A DNA stretch of 64,000 nt from Rhodocyclales bacterium (GTDB lineage Bacteria; Pseudomonadota; Gammaproteobacteria; Burkholderiales; Rhodocyclaceae), in contig JACRLX010000044.1 of the NCBI GenBank assembly GCA_016235165.1, positions 1 through 64,000 of the forward strand, written 5' to 3'. The position numbers were made by a program, and so were the translations under genes. Shown here one piece after another: positions 32,423 to 41,172 of the stretch. The notes under the pieces are model-generated. The model had not been told where the DNA came from. It did not search any database and saw nothing but the letters and a program-made list of their open reading frames with translations. Numbering within the stretch: the first letter of the stretch is position 1; every line of letters starts with the position of its first letter.

Positions 32423-33321
32423 GCGAGATGCGCAAACCCGACGAGGAGCAGCCTCGGTCGCAAGCAGCTGACGTCCCCGCTGCGCCCTCGGGGCCCGCCG
32501 CCAAGCCGCCGCCTTCGCGCGAGCGCCTGCAACAGGCGCGGCGCAAGTGGCTGCGCACCATCCTGCTCACCGGTGGCGTCACGGGTGCCGCACTGTCGGG
32601 CTTCCTGCCGCTGGTGTATGCGCGGACCAAGCGCCTGCGTCCGCCCGGTGCGCTGGACGAAAAGGACTTCCTTGCTTCCTGCATCAAGTGCGGGCAGTGC
32701 GTACAGGTCTGCCCGGTGCAGGCGATCAAGCTCGCCGACCTGGTCGATGGCTTCGGTGTCGGCACGCCCTACATCGATGCCCGCGACCAGGCCTGCGATT
32801 TTTCCTGCGATGCCGTGCAATGCATCCTCGCCTGCCCGACCGGCTCTCTGGTGTACAAGAAGCCGGCCTTCCTCGGCACGCGCAAGGGCGCCAAGCTCGC
32901 CGCCGCGCCCATCCTCAAGGCCAAGGAAAAGGATGCCGAGCCGACGCTCAACCTGGCCGAGCGCATTGGCGTGGCGCGCCTGACGCGGCCGGAATCCTGC
33001 CTCGCGATCAAGGGCCAGGGTTTCAAAGGCCAGACGCGCGGCGCGGGTTTCAAGGGTCGGTTGCGCTACATGGAGGTCGACCGCTGGAAGCCGATCAAGG
33101 TGGCCGATCATCCCTACGACATTCCGGAATGCGACCTTTGCGTGCGCGAGTGCCCGGTCAAGGGCGCCATCAGCATCGAGACCGTGTTCGCCCCCGACGG
33201 CAGCAAGCGCAAGTCGCCGGTGGTGCATGAGCCCTGCGTCGGCTGCGGCGTTTGCGAAATGGTCTGCCCGGTCGAGCCGACCTGCATCGTGGTCGAGGCG
33301 CGCGAGGTGTGGAATACATGA
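32419..33321 (+). CDS. nosG: NosG, NapG-type 4x[4Fe-4S] ferredoxin
   Basis: A 300-residue iron-sulfur protein. An N-terminal Tat-like/anchor region (RRKWLRTILLTGGVTGAALSGFLPL) is followed by four cysteine clusters: CIKCGQCVQVCP, CDFSCDAVQCILACP, CDLCVRECP and CVGCGVCEMVCP. NapG/NosG pairs with the membrane quinol dehydrogenase NapH/NosH to pass electrons to periplasmic cytochromes. It overlaps nosD and nosH by four bases each. NosGH replaces NosR in clade II systems. Confidence 0.92.
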   Translation: MSEMRKPDEEQPRSQAADVPAAPSGPAAKPPPSRERLQQARRKWLRTILLTGGVTGAALSGFLPLVYARTKRLRPPGALDEKDFLASCIKCGQCVQVCPVQAIKLADLVDGFGVGTPYIDARDQACDFSCDAVQCILACPTGSLVYKKPAFLGTRKGAKLAAAPILKAKEKDAEPTLNLAERIGVARLTRPESCLAIKGQGFKGQTRGAGFKGRLRYMEVDRWKPIKVADHPYDIPECDLCVRECPVKGAISIETVFAPDGSKRKSPVVHEPCVGCGVCEMVCPVEPTCIVVEAREVWNT

Positions 33322-34301
33322 ACCAATTCCTCAAGAACCGCTTCTTCGACCAGATCGCGGTGATGTTCGGCCGCGAGGCGAAGAAGCCGGTGGCGATCTC
33401 GCCCGTGGCGCAGCAGTTCCACGCCATGAAGCGCGCGACCAACAAGGAACGCCTCGCGGCGATGATCCGCGAGCACCACGCCACGGGGAAGAAGGTGCAC
33501 ACCTGGCGCAACCGGCGCTGGGCGGTGCTGATCCTTGCCAACCTGTTGTTCACCGTCTCCTTCTGGCTCGACATCCAGGTGCTCGAAGGCGCCCTGACGG
33601 CCTCCCGCTTCATCGGCTTCCACCTGATCGACCTGAATTCGGCCCTGCAGGTGATGCTGGCGCACAAGCACATCATCGTGAATCTGGTGATCGGCACGGG
33701 AACGATATTGGTGCTCTGGCTGCTGCTCGGCGGGCGGAGCTTCTGTTCCTGGGTCTGCCCCTACCACCTGCTCGCCGAATGGGCCGAGAACATCCATCTT
33801 TGGCTGGTGAAACAGAAGCTGGTCACCGATCAGCCGATGGACAGGCGTCTGCGCACGGGTTCCTGGCTGGTTTTCGCGGCTCTGGCGCTGGCCACCGGCT
33901 ACACCGTGTTCGAGGCCATCTCGCCCACCGGCATCGTCTCGCGCGCCCTGATCTACGGTCCCGGCCTGGCCCTGCTGTGGGTGCTGGCGCTGCTGGTGTT
34001 CGAGGTTTTCTTCTCGCGCCGCGCCTGGTGCCGCTATGCCTGCCCGATCGGCCTCACCTACGGCGTGGTCGGCATTTTCTCGCCGGTGCGCGTCAAGTAC
34101 ACCCTGGCCGAATGTTTCCACGAGGGCGATTGCCGCAAGGTCTGCCTGGTGCCGCACGTGCTGGACACCGTGATCAAGGGGCGCGCGGTCGATGTCGAGG
34201 TGCCGCTCGGGCCGGATTGCACGCGCTGCGGCCTGTGCGTCGACACCTGCCCGACCGGCTCGCTCAAATTCGAGGTCAAGGGCCTCTCCAAATTGATGTA
34301 G
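33318..34301 (+). CDS. nosH: NosH, NapH-type membrane quinol dehydrogenase
   Basis: A 327-residue membrane protein from ATG 33318. It has about four or five membrane helices, two CxxxCP motifs typical of NapH/NosR (CSWVCPYH and CRYACPIG), and C-terminal ferredoxin motifs CRKVCLVP and CTRCGLCVDTCP. It should oxidise (mena)quinol and transfer electrons through NosG to cytochromes. The nearby menA- and menG-like genes fit a menaquinol donor. Its start overlaps the nosG stop. Confidence 0.92.
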   Translation: MNQFLKNRFFDQIAVMFGREAKKPVAISPVAQQFHAMKRATNKERLAAMIREHHATGKKVHTWRNRRWAVLILANLLFTVSFWLDIQVLEGALTASRFIGFHLIDLNSALQVMLAHKHIIVNLVIGTGTILVLWLLLGGRSFCSWVCPYHLLAEWAENIHLWLVKQKLVTDQPMDRRLRTGSWLVFAALALATGYTVFEAISPTGIVSRALIYGPGLALLWVLALLVFEVFFSRRAWCRYACPIGLTYGVVGIFSPVRVKYTLAECFHEGDCRKVCLVPHVLDTVIKGRAVDVEVPLGPDCTRCGLCVDTCPTGSLKFEVKGLSKLM

Positions 34302-34308
34302 GCACACG

Positions 34309-35196
34309 ATGATCCGTTTTGAAAACGTCGCCAAGAGCTTTCGCAAATCGCGCGTGCTCGACGCCATCAACCTGGAGATCGGGGCCGCCGAGCGCGTCGC
34401 CCTGATCGGCTCCAACGGCGCCGGCAAGACCACGCTGATCCGCTGCCTGCTCGGCGAATACGCCTTCGAGGGCAAGGTCACGATCAACGGCCGCGATCCG
34501 CGCCAGGAGCGCACCGCCGTGCTCGGCACGATCGGCTTCGTGCCGCAACTGCCGCCACCGCTGAAAATGCCCGTGGCGCAGCTGATCGATTTTTCCGCCG
34601 CGCTGTGCGGCACCGATCCGGCAAATATTCATGAACTGGCGCGCCGCCTCGGCCTCGACCTCGATCCGATACTCACGCGGCCCTTCGTCAAGCTTTCCGG
34701 CGGCATGAAGCAGAAATTGCTGATCGCCATTGCGCTGGGCCGCGAGGCGAAAGTGCTGATCATGGACGAACCGGCGGCCAATCTCGATCCCGAGGCGCGC
34801 AAGATCTTCTTCGAGTTGCTGGCCGAGCGCCAGGACGACAGCACCATGCTGATTTCCAGCCACCGCCTCAACGAGGTCTCGGCCCTGGTCAATCGCGTGA
34901 TCGAAATGGACCTAGGCAAGGTGGTGCTCGATGACCGCGTCGCCGATGACGTTTCGCTCTCCGGCCAGTTCGCCTGCCGCATCGCCATCAAGCGCAACGA
35001 GGCGGCCTTCCTCAAGGCCATGCAGACCTGGAACTTCAGGGATACGGGGAATGGCCTGGAGTGGGTAGGCGTCGTGCCCGGCCCCGACCGGCTGCGCTTC
35101 ATGGGCATGACCTCGCGCTACGTGGCCCTGATCAGCGATTTTTCGCTGGCGGAAGCGGAAGGCGCAGGAGTCGGCGCTGGCGAGACGGTGAACTGA
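34309..35196 (+). CDS. nosF: NosF, ABC ATPase for NosZ maturation
   Basis: A 295-residue ATPase with Walker A GSNGAGKTT, signature KLSGGMKQKLLIAIAL and Walker B VLIMDEPAANLD, plus the SSHRLNE switch. A C-terminal extension of about 80 residues (ACRIAIKRNEAAFLKAM...) is normal for NosF. With NosY it forms the transporter that feeds CuZ assembly by NosD. It is seven bases after nosH and overlaps nosL. Confidence 0.92.
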   Translation: MIRFENVAKSFRKSRVLDAINLEIGAAERVALIGSNGAGKTTLIRCLLGEYAFEGKVTINGRDPRQERTAVLGTIGFVPQLPPPLKMPVAQLIDFSAALCGTDPANIHELARRLGLDLDPILTRPFVKLSGGMKQKLLIAIALGREAKVLIMDEPAANLDPEARKIFFELLAERQDDSTMLISSHRLNEVSALVNRVIEMDLGKVVLDDRVADDVSLSGQFACRIAIKRNEAAFLKAMQTWNFRDTGNGLEWVGVVPGPDRLRFMGMTSRYVALISDFSLAEAEGAGVGAGETVN

Positions 35197-35660
35197 TGGA
35201 TCGGCGCCGTTTCATCGCCTCGGGTTTTGCGCTGACACCATTGGCCGCCGCCCTGTCCGCTTGTGGCAGCAAGGGCGACTGGCCCGAGGGCATGGCCGAG
35301 ATCAAGTGGGACCGCGACACCTGCGCGCGTTGCTCGATGGTGATTTCCGACCGCCGTTTTGCCGCCGAGATGCGCGGCGGCGAGAAGGGCATCGTGTTCA
35401 AGTTCGACGACATCGGTTGCGCCATGTTCTGGTTGCGCGACAAGGCAAAGGACTTTCCCTGGATGGCCGAGCCGGCGACGCGGCTCTGGGTGGCCGACGC
35501 CGCGGGCAAGGGTGACAAGTGGCTGGACGCGCGCAAGGCGCACTACGCTGGCGGCGCCATGTCGCCCATGGGTTACAACTTCAGCGCACGCAGTTACGCC
35601 GAAGCCGGATCGCAGGGCTTCGAGGAAATGCGCCAGCACGTGCTGGCCAAGGGAAAGTGA
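35196..35660 (+). CDS. nosL: NosL copper-chaperone lipoprotein
   Basis: A 154-residue periplasmic Cu(I) chaperone for NosZ. ATG 35196 overlaps the nosF stop. The N-terminus has both a twin-arginine-like RRRFIASGF and a lipobox ALSAC. CARCSM and Met/His residues around FDDIGCAMFW and GGAMSPMGYNF are candidate Cu(I) ligands; MSPMGYNF is characteristic of the NosL family. It should hand copper to apo-NosZ. Confidence 0.88.
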   Translation: MDRRRFIASGFALTPLAAALSACGSKGDWPEGMAEIKWDRDTCARCSMVISDRRFAAEMRGGEKGIVFKFDDIGCAMFWLRDKAKDFPWMAEPATRLWVADAAGKGDKWLDARKAHYAGGAMSPMGYNFSARSYAEAGSQGFEEMRQHVLAKGK

Positions 35661-35661
35661 A

Positions 35662-36489
35662 ATGAAGCAGCTCTGGTTGACGGCAAAACTCGACATCGTT
35701 GAATCCCTGCGCGCGCGATGGTTCCAAGTCTATAGCCTGGTCTTCGGCGGCATCGTCGCGCTGCTCTTCCTGTTCGGCCTCACCGAATCGCGCGTGCTGG
35801 GTTTCATCGGCCTCTCGCGCCTGCTGGTGACATACATCCAGCTGACCATGGCGATCCTGCCGATCTTCGTGCTGATCACAACGGTGCGCTCGGTGGCGGG
35901 CGATCGCGAGGCCGGCGTCTATGAATACCTGCTGTCCTTGCCGGTGTCGCTGGCGGCCTGGTTCTGGGGCAAGATTCTCGGCCGCTACCTCGTCATCTTC
36001 CTGCCGGTGTTCGCCGCCATGCTGCTGGCCGTGGCGATCGCCCTGGTGCGCGGCATCGAGGTGCCCTGGGCCATGTTCGGCTACTACACGGCCCTGCTGG
36101 CGGTGATGTGCGCCTGCTTCCTCGGCCTCGGCATGCTGATCTCGGCGCTGGCGCGCAGCACCGACATGGCGCAGGGCGCGGCCTTCGTCGTCTGGCTGAC
36201 GCTGCTGCTGTTCCTCGACCTGATCCTGCTCGGCGTCATGATCCAGGGCAAGGTCTCGCCCGAGCTTGCCGTGAGCATGGCGCTGGCCAATCCGCTGCAA
36301 GTCTTCCGCACCGCCGCGCTGGCCCTGTTCGATCCGCAGCTGATCGTGCTCGGGCCTTCGGCCTATGTCATCCTCGATATGTTCGGGGCCACCGGCTACA
36401 AGATATTTGCGCTGGTGTATCCCACGCTGCTCGGTGTTGCGGCGGCAACGCTGGGCTACCAGTTGTTCAAGCGGGGCGATTTGCCGTGA
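35662..36489 (+). CDS. nosY: NosY, ABC permease for NosZ maturation
   Basis: A 275-residue permease with six hydrophobic helices starting at residue 22. Landmarks are FQVYSLVFGGIVALLFLFGL, FVLITTVRSVAGDREAGVYEYLLSLPVS (the coupling region of ABC-2 permeases) and FLGLGMLISALARSTDMAQGAAFVVWLTLLLFLDL. ATG 35662 begins two bases after the nosL stop. The NosFY channel supplies the sulfur species for CuZ via NosD. Confidence 0.92.
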   Translation: MKQLWLTAKLDIVESLRARWFQVYSLVFGGIVALLFLFGLTESRVLGFIGLSRLLVTYIQLTMAILPIFVLITTVRSVAGDREAGVYEYLLSLPVSLAAWFWGKILGRYLVIFLPVFAAMLLAVAIALVRGIEVPWAMFGYYTALLAVMCACFLGLGMLISALARSTDMAQGAAFVVWLTLLLFLDLILLGVMIQGKVSPELAVSMALANPLQVFRTAALALFDPQLIVLGPSAYVILDMFGATGYKIFALVYPTLLGVAAATLGYQLFKRGDLP

Positions 36490-36974
36490 TGAGACGCCTG
36501 CTGCTGCTGATCGCGGTCATCGCCTCGTCACTGGCCCAGGCCGCCGGCAGCGACGCCCTGTTCGCCGCGAAGCACAGCAGCAGCGATGACAAGCCGGTCG
36601 CCCTCGAAAGCTTTCGCGGCAAGCCGCTGATCGTGAATTTCTGGGCGCGCTGGTGCGCGCCCTGCCGGGTCGAGATTCCGGAGCTGGCCAAGACCCAGGA
36701 CAAGTACGGTAAGCGTGGCCTGACGGTGATCGGCATCGGTCTCGAAGACAAGGCGGAATCGGTGCGCGACTTCATGAAGGCCTACGACATGAACTACACC
36801 GTGCTGCTGGCCAGGAGCGGCGGCATCGAATTGATGCAGGCGCTGGGCAACAGCCGCGCCGGCCTTCCATTTACCGTGGCGATCAATCGCCGTGGCGAGA
36901 TCGTCGCCAGCAAGCTGGGCGCGATGAATCGCGCCGACCTCGATGCCGCCGCCGAGGCGGCGCTGAAGCGCTGA
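36489..36974 (+). CDS. TlpA-like periplasmic thioredoxin
   Basis: A 161-residue secreted thioredoxin-fold protein. The signal peptide ends at LAQA-A, and the active site is FWARWCAPCRVEIPEL. A GLPFTVAINRRGEIV cis-Pro region follows. It probably reduces disulfides during cytochrome or copper-centre (CuA, NosL, Sco) assembly. Its ATG overlaps the nosY stop and its stop overlaps the ubiE-like start, so it is inside the nos transcript. Confidence 0.88.
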   Translation: MRRLLLLIAVIASSLAQAAGSDALFAAKHSSSDDKPVALESFRGKPLIVNFWARWCAPCRVEIPELAKTQDKYGKRGLTVIGIGLEDKAESVRDFMKAYDMNYTVLLARSGGIELMQALGNSRAGLPFTVAINRRGEIVASKLGAMNRADLDAAAEAALKR

Positions 36975-37744
36975 TGGCATCGCTGCCGCCGGACCACGCG
37001 CTCGGCACCAGCTTCGGTCGCGAGACGGTCAGCAGCGGCGAACGCCGGCATCGCATCCGGCGCGTCTTCGAGGCCGTGGCGCCGCGCTACGACCTGATGA
37101 ACGACCTCATGTCCTTCGGCATCCACCGCCTGTGGAAGCGCCGCCTGGCGCGCGGCGTCGCCGTCGGCCGTGGCCTCGTCGTCGATCTCGCCGGCGGTAC
37201 CGGGGACGTGGCCCGCCTGCTTGCCGGCGAAGGCCGCCGCGTGGTGGTCTGCGATCCCAGCCTGCCGATGATGCGCGAGGGCGTCGCGCGTGGCGCGGCC
37301 ATCGAGTGGTTGGCCGGCGAGGCCGAGTCCTTGCCGCTGGCCGATGCCAGCGTCGATCTGCTGACCGTGGCCTTCGGCCTGCGCAATGCCACACGCATCG
37401 AGGCGGCGCTGGCCGAGGCCCGCCGCGTGCTGAAGCCGGGTGGGCGGTTCGCCTGCCTCGAATTCTCGCGACCGGCGTTTTGGCTGGCGCCCTTCTACGA
37501 CCTGTATTCCTTCCTGGTGATTCCGCGCCTGGGCGCCCTGGTGGCCGGCGAGCCGCTGGCCTACCAGTATCTCGTCGAATCGATCCGCCGTTTTCCGGAC
37601 CAGCGGGGCTTTGCCGCCATGATGGCGCAGGCCGGTTTCGAGGACGTGCGCTGGGAAAATGTATCCTTCGGCATTGCCTGCATTCATTTCGGGCACTTGC
37701 CCGAAGTCGGCAAGCCACAAGAGCGGAAGCCGCCCATCCCATGA
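36974..37744 (+). CDS. UbiE/MenG-type quinone methyltransferase
   Basis: A 256-residue SAM-dependent methyltransferase. UbiE signatures are visible: VFEAVAPRYDLMNDLMSFGIHRLWKRR, motif I LVVDLAGGTGDVARLL, the TVAFGLRNATRIEAAL loop and RRVLKPGGRFACLEFSRP. It should methylate demethylmenaquinone (and/or a ubiquinone precursor) at the ring carbon. It starts one base inside the thioredoxin stop and overlaps menA. Placement with menA suggests a menaquinone rather than ubiquinone job; a second housekeeping ubiE would be expected elsewhere. Confidence 0.85.
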   Translation: MASLPPDHALGTSFGRETVSSGERRHRIRRVFEAVAPRYDLMNDLMSFGIHRLWKRRLARGVAVGRGLVVDLAGGTGDVARLLAGEGRRVVVCDPSLPMMREGVARGAAIEWLAGEAESLPLADASVDLLTVAFGLRNATRIEAALAEARRVLKPGGRFACLEFSRPAFWLAPFYDLYSFLVIPRLGALVAGEPLAYQYLVESIRRFPDQRGFAAMMAQAGFEDVRWENVSFGIACIHFGHLPEVGKPQERKPPIP

Positions 37745-38655
37745 GACCCGAACTGCCTGCCGCCGTGACGACCGCGCCGCCCACCGGTTGGCGCGTGTGG
37801 TGGACGGCGGCCCGTCCGCGCACGCTGAGCATTTCGGTGACACCGGTTCTGGTCGGCAGCGCATTGGCCTGGAGCCAGGCCGGCAGCATCGCCTGGCTGC
37901 CCCTGCTGGCCAGCCTGCTGTGCGCCATGCTGATCCAGGTCGGCACCAACTTCCACAACGACGCAGCCGACTTCGAGCGCGGCACCGACAATCCCGAGCG
38001 CATCGGTCCGCTGCGCGTCACGGCGGCCGGCTGGGCCAGTCCGCGCGCCGTGCGTCTGGCCGCGGCGGTCAGCTTCGCGTTGGCGGCGGCCTGCGGCAGT
38101 TATCTGGTGGCGGTTGGCGGCTGGCCGATACTCGTCATCGGCATCGCTTCCCTGCTGGCCGGCTGGGCGTATTCGGGAGGGCCGTGGCCGATTTCGCACA
38201 CGCCGCTGGGCGAGATGTTCGTTCTCGCCTTCTTCGGCCTCGCCGCCGTGGCCGGCAGCCATTGGCTGCAACTTTCCGGCCTGCCGCCGGCGGTGTGGAT
38301 TGCCGGTGGCGCCGTGGGCCTGCCGGCGGCGGCCGTGCTGCTGGTCAATAACTATCGCGATTGCGAGGGCGATGCGCGCAGCGGCCGGCGCACCCTGGCC
38401 GTGCTGATCGGCCGCGAGATGTCGCGCCGGGTCTATGCGCTGCTGATGATCGCTCCGTATGGCGCGCTGCTGCTGCTTGCCGGCGACGGGCGGTACGGCG
38501 CCTTGACCGGATTCCTGGCGCTGCCACTGTCGCTGTCCCTGGTGCGCCGCCTGTGGCGCACGGCGCCGGGGCCCCAGCTCAACCTGCTGCTGGCCGACAC
38601 GGCCCGCGCCGGCTTCGCGCTCGGGCTCCTGCTGGCCCTGGGCTTGCTGTTGTGA
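37741..38655 (+). CDS. menA: MenA-like 1,4-dihydroxy-2-naphthoate prenyltransferase
   Basis: A 304-residue UbiA-superfamily membrane prenyltransferase. The first Asp motif is GTNFHNDAADFERGTDNPERIGPLRVT; the second is NNYRDCEGDARSGRRTLAV, both as in MenA. Eight or nine hydrophobic helices cover the rest. It should attach the polyprenyl tail to DHNA in menaquinone synthesis. It overlaps the methyltransferase (ATGA) and the next transporter. A menA gene inside a nos operon is unusual for a betaproteobacterium, where ubiquinone dominates. The upstream men genes (menF/D/C/B or mqn) are not in the window. Confidence 0.87.
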   Translation: MRPELPAAVTTAPPTGWRVWWTAARPRTLSISVTPVLVGSALAWSQAGSIAWLPLLASLLCAMLIQVGTNFHNDAADFERGTDNPERIGPLRVTAAGWASPRAVRLAAAVSFALAAACGSYLVAVGGWPILVIGIASLLAGWAYSGGPWPISHTPLGEMFVLAFFGLAAVAGSHWLQLSGLPPAVWIAGGAVGLPAAAVLLVNNYRDCEGDARSGRRTLAVLIGREMSRRVYALLMIAPYGALLLLAGDGRYGALTGFLALPLSLSLVRRLWRTAPGPQLNLLLADTARAGFALGLLLALGLLL

Positions 38656-39545
38656 AGCTGCCCATCGTCGAACTGTTCCTGCCCCTGGCGCTGGGCTTCA
38701 TCATGTTCTCGCTCGGCCTGACCCTGGTGGTCGCCGATTTTCGCCGCGTGTTCCTGCGTCCGCGTGCGATGCTGCTCGGCTTCGTTGGCCAGATTTTCCT
38801 GGTGCCGCTGGCGGCGCTGGTCATGACACTGGCGTTCGGCCTTGGCGGCGAGATGGCGGTCGGACTGATGATCCTCGCCGCTTGCCCGGGCGGTGTCAGC
38901 TCCGGTTTGCTCACTCATCTGGCACGTGGCGACACGGCGCTCTCGATCTCGCTGACCGCGGTAACCAGCATTCTCGCCGTGCTCACGGTGCCGCTGGTGG
39001 TCGATGCGTCGATGCAGCATTTCATGCATGCCGGGGCGCGGGTCGAGTTCCCGCTCGGCAGCATGGTGCGCGGCGTATTCCTGCTGACCACGGTGCCGGT
39101 CGTGCTGGGCATGGGCCTGCGCGCCTGGCGACCCGGCGTCGCCGCGCGCATCGAGCGTCCGGCGGGACGTCTGGCCACGGCGCTGTTCGTACTGATCGTG
39201 CTGGCCACCTTCTTCAGCCAGCGTCAGGTCCTGCTCGACAATCTCGGTCGCGTCGGCCCGGCGGCCATGCTGCTCAACCTTGCCGTGATCGCCGGCGGAT
39301 TCGCCCTCGCCGCCACGGGGGGGCTCGGGCGGCCCGGGCGGATTGCGGTGGCCACCGAATGCGGCCTGCAAAACGCCGGGCTCGGCATTTTCATCGCCGC
39401 CGGCGTGCTCCACTCGCCGGCGATGGCGGTGCCCAGCGTGGTCTATGCGCTGTTGATGAACCTCGGCGCGATCGCCTTCGTCTTCCTGATGCGCGGCGAC
39501 GGTCGCGACGCGGGGTGCGGCCCGGCCGAAGCTGCCAGTCGATGA
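38652..39545 (+). CDS. BASS-family (bile acid:sodium symporter-like) transporter
   Basis: A 297-residue membrane protein starting at GTG 38652, which overlaps the menA stop. Nine or ten helices carry BASS motifs: AACPGGVSSGLLTHLARGDTALSISLTAVTSILAVLTVP and ATECGLQNAGLGIFIAAG (the E-x-G-x-QN sodium-site region). The substrate is unknown; relatives move organic anions with sodium. Its co-transcription with menA could point to a quinone precursor or a sulfur/organic anion. This is speculative. Confidence 0.85.
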   Translation: MKLPIVELFLPLALGFIMFSLGLTLVVADFRRVFLRPRAMLLGFVGQIFLVPLAALVMTLAFGLGGEMAVGLMILAACPGGVSSGLLTHLARGDTALSISLTAVTSILAVLTVPLVVDASMQHFMHAGARVEFPLGSMVRGVFLLTTVPVVLGMGLRAWRPGVAARIERPAGRLATALFVLIVLATFFSQRQVLLDNLGRVGPAAMLLNLAVIAGGFALAATGGLGRPGRIAVATECGLQNAGLGIFIAAGVLHSPAMAVPSVVYALLMNLGAIAFVFLMRGDGRDAGCGPAEAASR

Positions 39546-40741
39546 AGCCGTTCATGGCTTTTGCCGCCGCGCTTTTCGCGGCGGCCGCGTTCGCGGCGCC
39601 AGCGCTGCAGCCGCTGATCGATGCCACGCCGCCGGGGGGCACGTTGAAGCTCGCGCCGGGGGCCTATGCCGGGCCGGCGCGGGTCACCCAGGCCATCACG
39701 CTCGATGGCGGCGGCAAGGCGGCAATCGTCGGCGACGGGCGCGGCACGGTGCTTACCGTCAATGCCAATGGCGTGAGCTTGCGCGGATTGCGCATCGCCG
39801 GCAGCGGCGAATCGCACGACGCGGTCGATGCCGGCATCCTGCTCGAAGGCGATGGCCACACAGTCGAAAACAATGTCATCGAGGACGTGCTGTTCGGCAT
39901 CCACCTCAAACGCGTCAATGGCTCGCGCATCGCCGGCAACCAGGTTACCGGCAAGCCGCTCGACCTTGGCATGCGCGGTGACGCGATCCGCCTCTGGTAC
40001 AGCCGCGACAACCGGGTGGACAACAACCGCTTCCGGCGCGCGCGCGACCTTACCTTCGCCAACTCGCCCGATAATCACGTCACTGGCAACCGCTTCGTCG
40101 ATGGCCGCTATGGCATGCACGTGATCTTTTCGCCGCGCCTGCGCGTGGAGAACAACTACCTCGGCCATACCGGCACCGGCATCATCGTGCTCTATTCGCC
40201 CGACCTGCTGCTGCGCGGCAACCACGTCGCCCATGCCCTGACCGGCGGCGGCGCCGGCATCGTGTTCAAGGAAAGCCACGACGCGCTGGTGGAAGGCAAT
40301 GAAGTGCTGCACTGCTCGGTCGGCCTGCGCGTCGATGCGCCGCCGGAATCGGTGGGCAAGCTGACGGTGCGCGGCAACCGCTTCGCCCACAACATCGTCG
40401 GCCTCTTCTTCTATGGCGAGGAAGGTGGCCATCGCTTCACCGACAACCGTTTCGAGAACAACCTGACCACCGTCGGCATCAGCGCCCCCGGCGCAGGCAG
40501 CGCCAACGTCTGGCGCAACAACTACTGGGACGAATACCAGGGCTTCGACCGCGACGGCGACGGCATCGGCGATACGCCGCACGAAGCCTACCTGTTTGCC
40601 GACCGCATCTGGATGGAAACGCCGATGGCCACCTTCTTCCGCAACTCGCCGGTGCTGGAGATGCTGGATTTCCTCGAACGCCTGGCACCATTCTCTTCGC
40701 CGCATCTGGTCCTGCGCGATCCCGCGCCGCGCATGAAATAG
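39542..40741 (+). CDS. nosD: Second NosD-type beta-helix protein
   Basis: A 399-residue secreted parallel beta-helix protein (signal AAALFAAAAFAAP). It is clearly homologous to the NosD at 31031: both share the opening PGGTLKLAPGAYAGP-type motif, the GIHLKRVNGSRIAGNQ repeats, and the ending NNYWDEYQGFDRDGDGIGDTPHEAY...FLERLAPFSSPHLVLRD. Two different NosD genes in one cluster is unusual. It overlaps the BASS gene (ATGA). It may serve a second substrate enzyme or have split duties with NosD1. Confidence 0.88.
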   Translation: MKPFMAFAAALFAAAAFAAPALQPLIDATPPGGTLKLAPGAYAGPARVTQAITLDGGGKAAIVGDGRGTVLTVNANGVSLRGLRIAGSGESHDAVDAGILLEGDGHTVENNVIEDVLFGIHLKRVNGSRIAGNQVTGKPLDLGMRGDAIRLWYSRDNRVDNNRFRRARDLTFANSPDNHVTGNRFVDGRYGMHVIFSPRLRVENNYLGHTGTGIIVLYSPDLLLRGNHVAHALTGGGAGIVFKESHDALVEGNEVLHCSVGLRVDAPPESVGKLTVRGNRFAHNIVGLFFYGEEGGHRFTDNRFENNLTTVGISAPGAGSANVWRNNYWDEYQGFDRDGDGIGDTPHEAYLFADRIWMETPMATFFRNSPVLEMLDFLERLAPFSSPHLVLRDPAPRMK

Positions 40742-40776
40742 CCCACTACAATCGACGCCAACAACAAGGAAGCCGC

Positions 40777-41172
40777 ATGAAAATTCACCGACTCGCATCA
40801 TTGTTCGCCATCGCCGTACTCTCGACGCCGTCCCACGGGGATACCGTTCCCGGCTACGCCGGGAACATAACTTCTTCCCTCGCCGCCGACGCCGAAGCCG
40901 GCCTGGCCGCGGTTACCGACCTCGGCGGCATCAACGGCACGGCACTGGCCTGTTCCGACATGAAGTCGGCGGCGCGCGCCCGCGAGCTGATGCTGGCCCA
41001 TGCGCCCAAGACCCCGCGCTTCGGCGCCGCCTACGAAGAAGCGACCAACGCCGCCTTCAACGCCCAGACCCGCTCCGGCAAGCCCTGCGCCGACCCGGTC
41101 GAACGCACGGCGCAGCTCAACCAGCTGGCCCTGCGGCTGGGCGAGGCCCTGCCGATCGCGCCCAGGCAATGA
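40777..41172 (+). CDS. Hypothetical secreted protein
   Basis: A 131-residue protein with a Sec signal (MKIHRLASLFAIAVLSTPSHG). The mature part is helical with only two Cys (ALACSDMKS and GKPCADP), perhaps disulfide-bonded. An AACAAGGAAG ribosome site precedes it. Its stop overlaps the Sco start (ATGA), so it is coupled to a copper chaperone. I recognise no family. Confidence 0.7.
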   Translation: MKIHRLASLFAIAVLSTPSHGDTVPGYAGNITSSLAADAEAGLAAVTDLGGINGTALACSDMKSAARARELMLAHAPKTPRFGAAYEEATNAAFNAQTRSGKPCADPVERTAQLNQLALRLGEALPIAPRQ

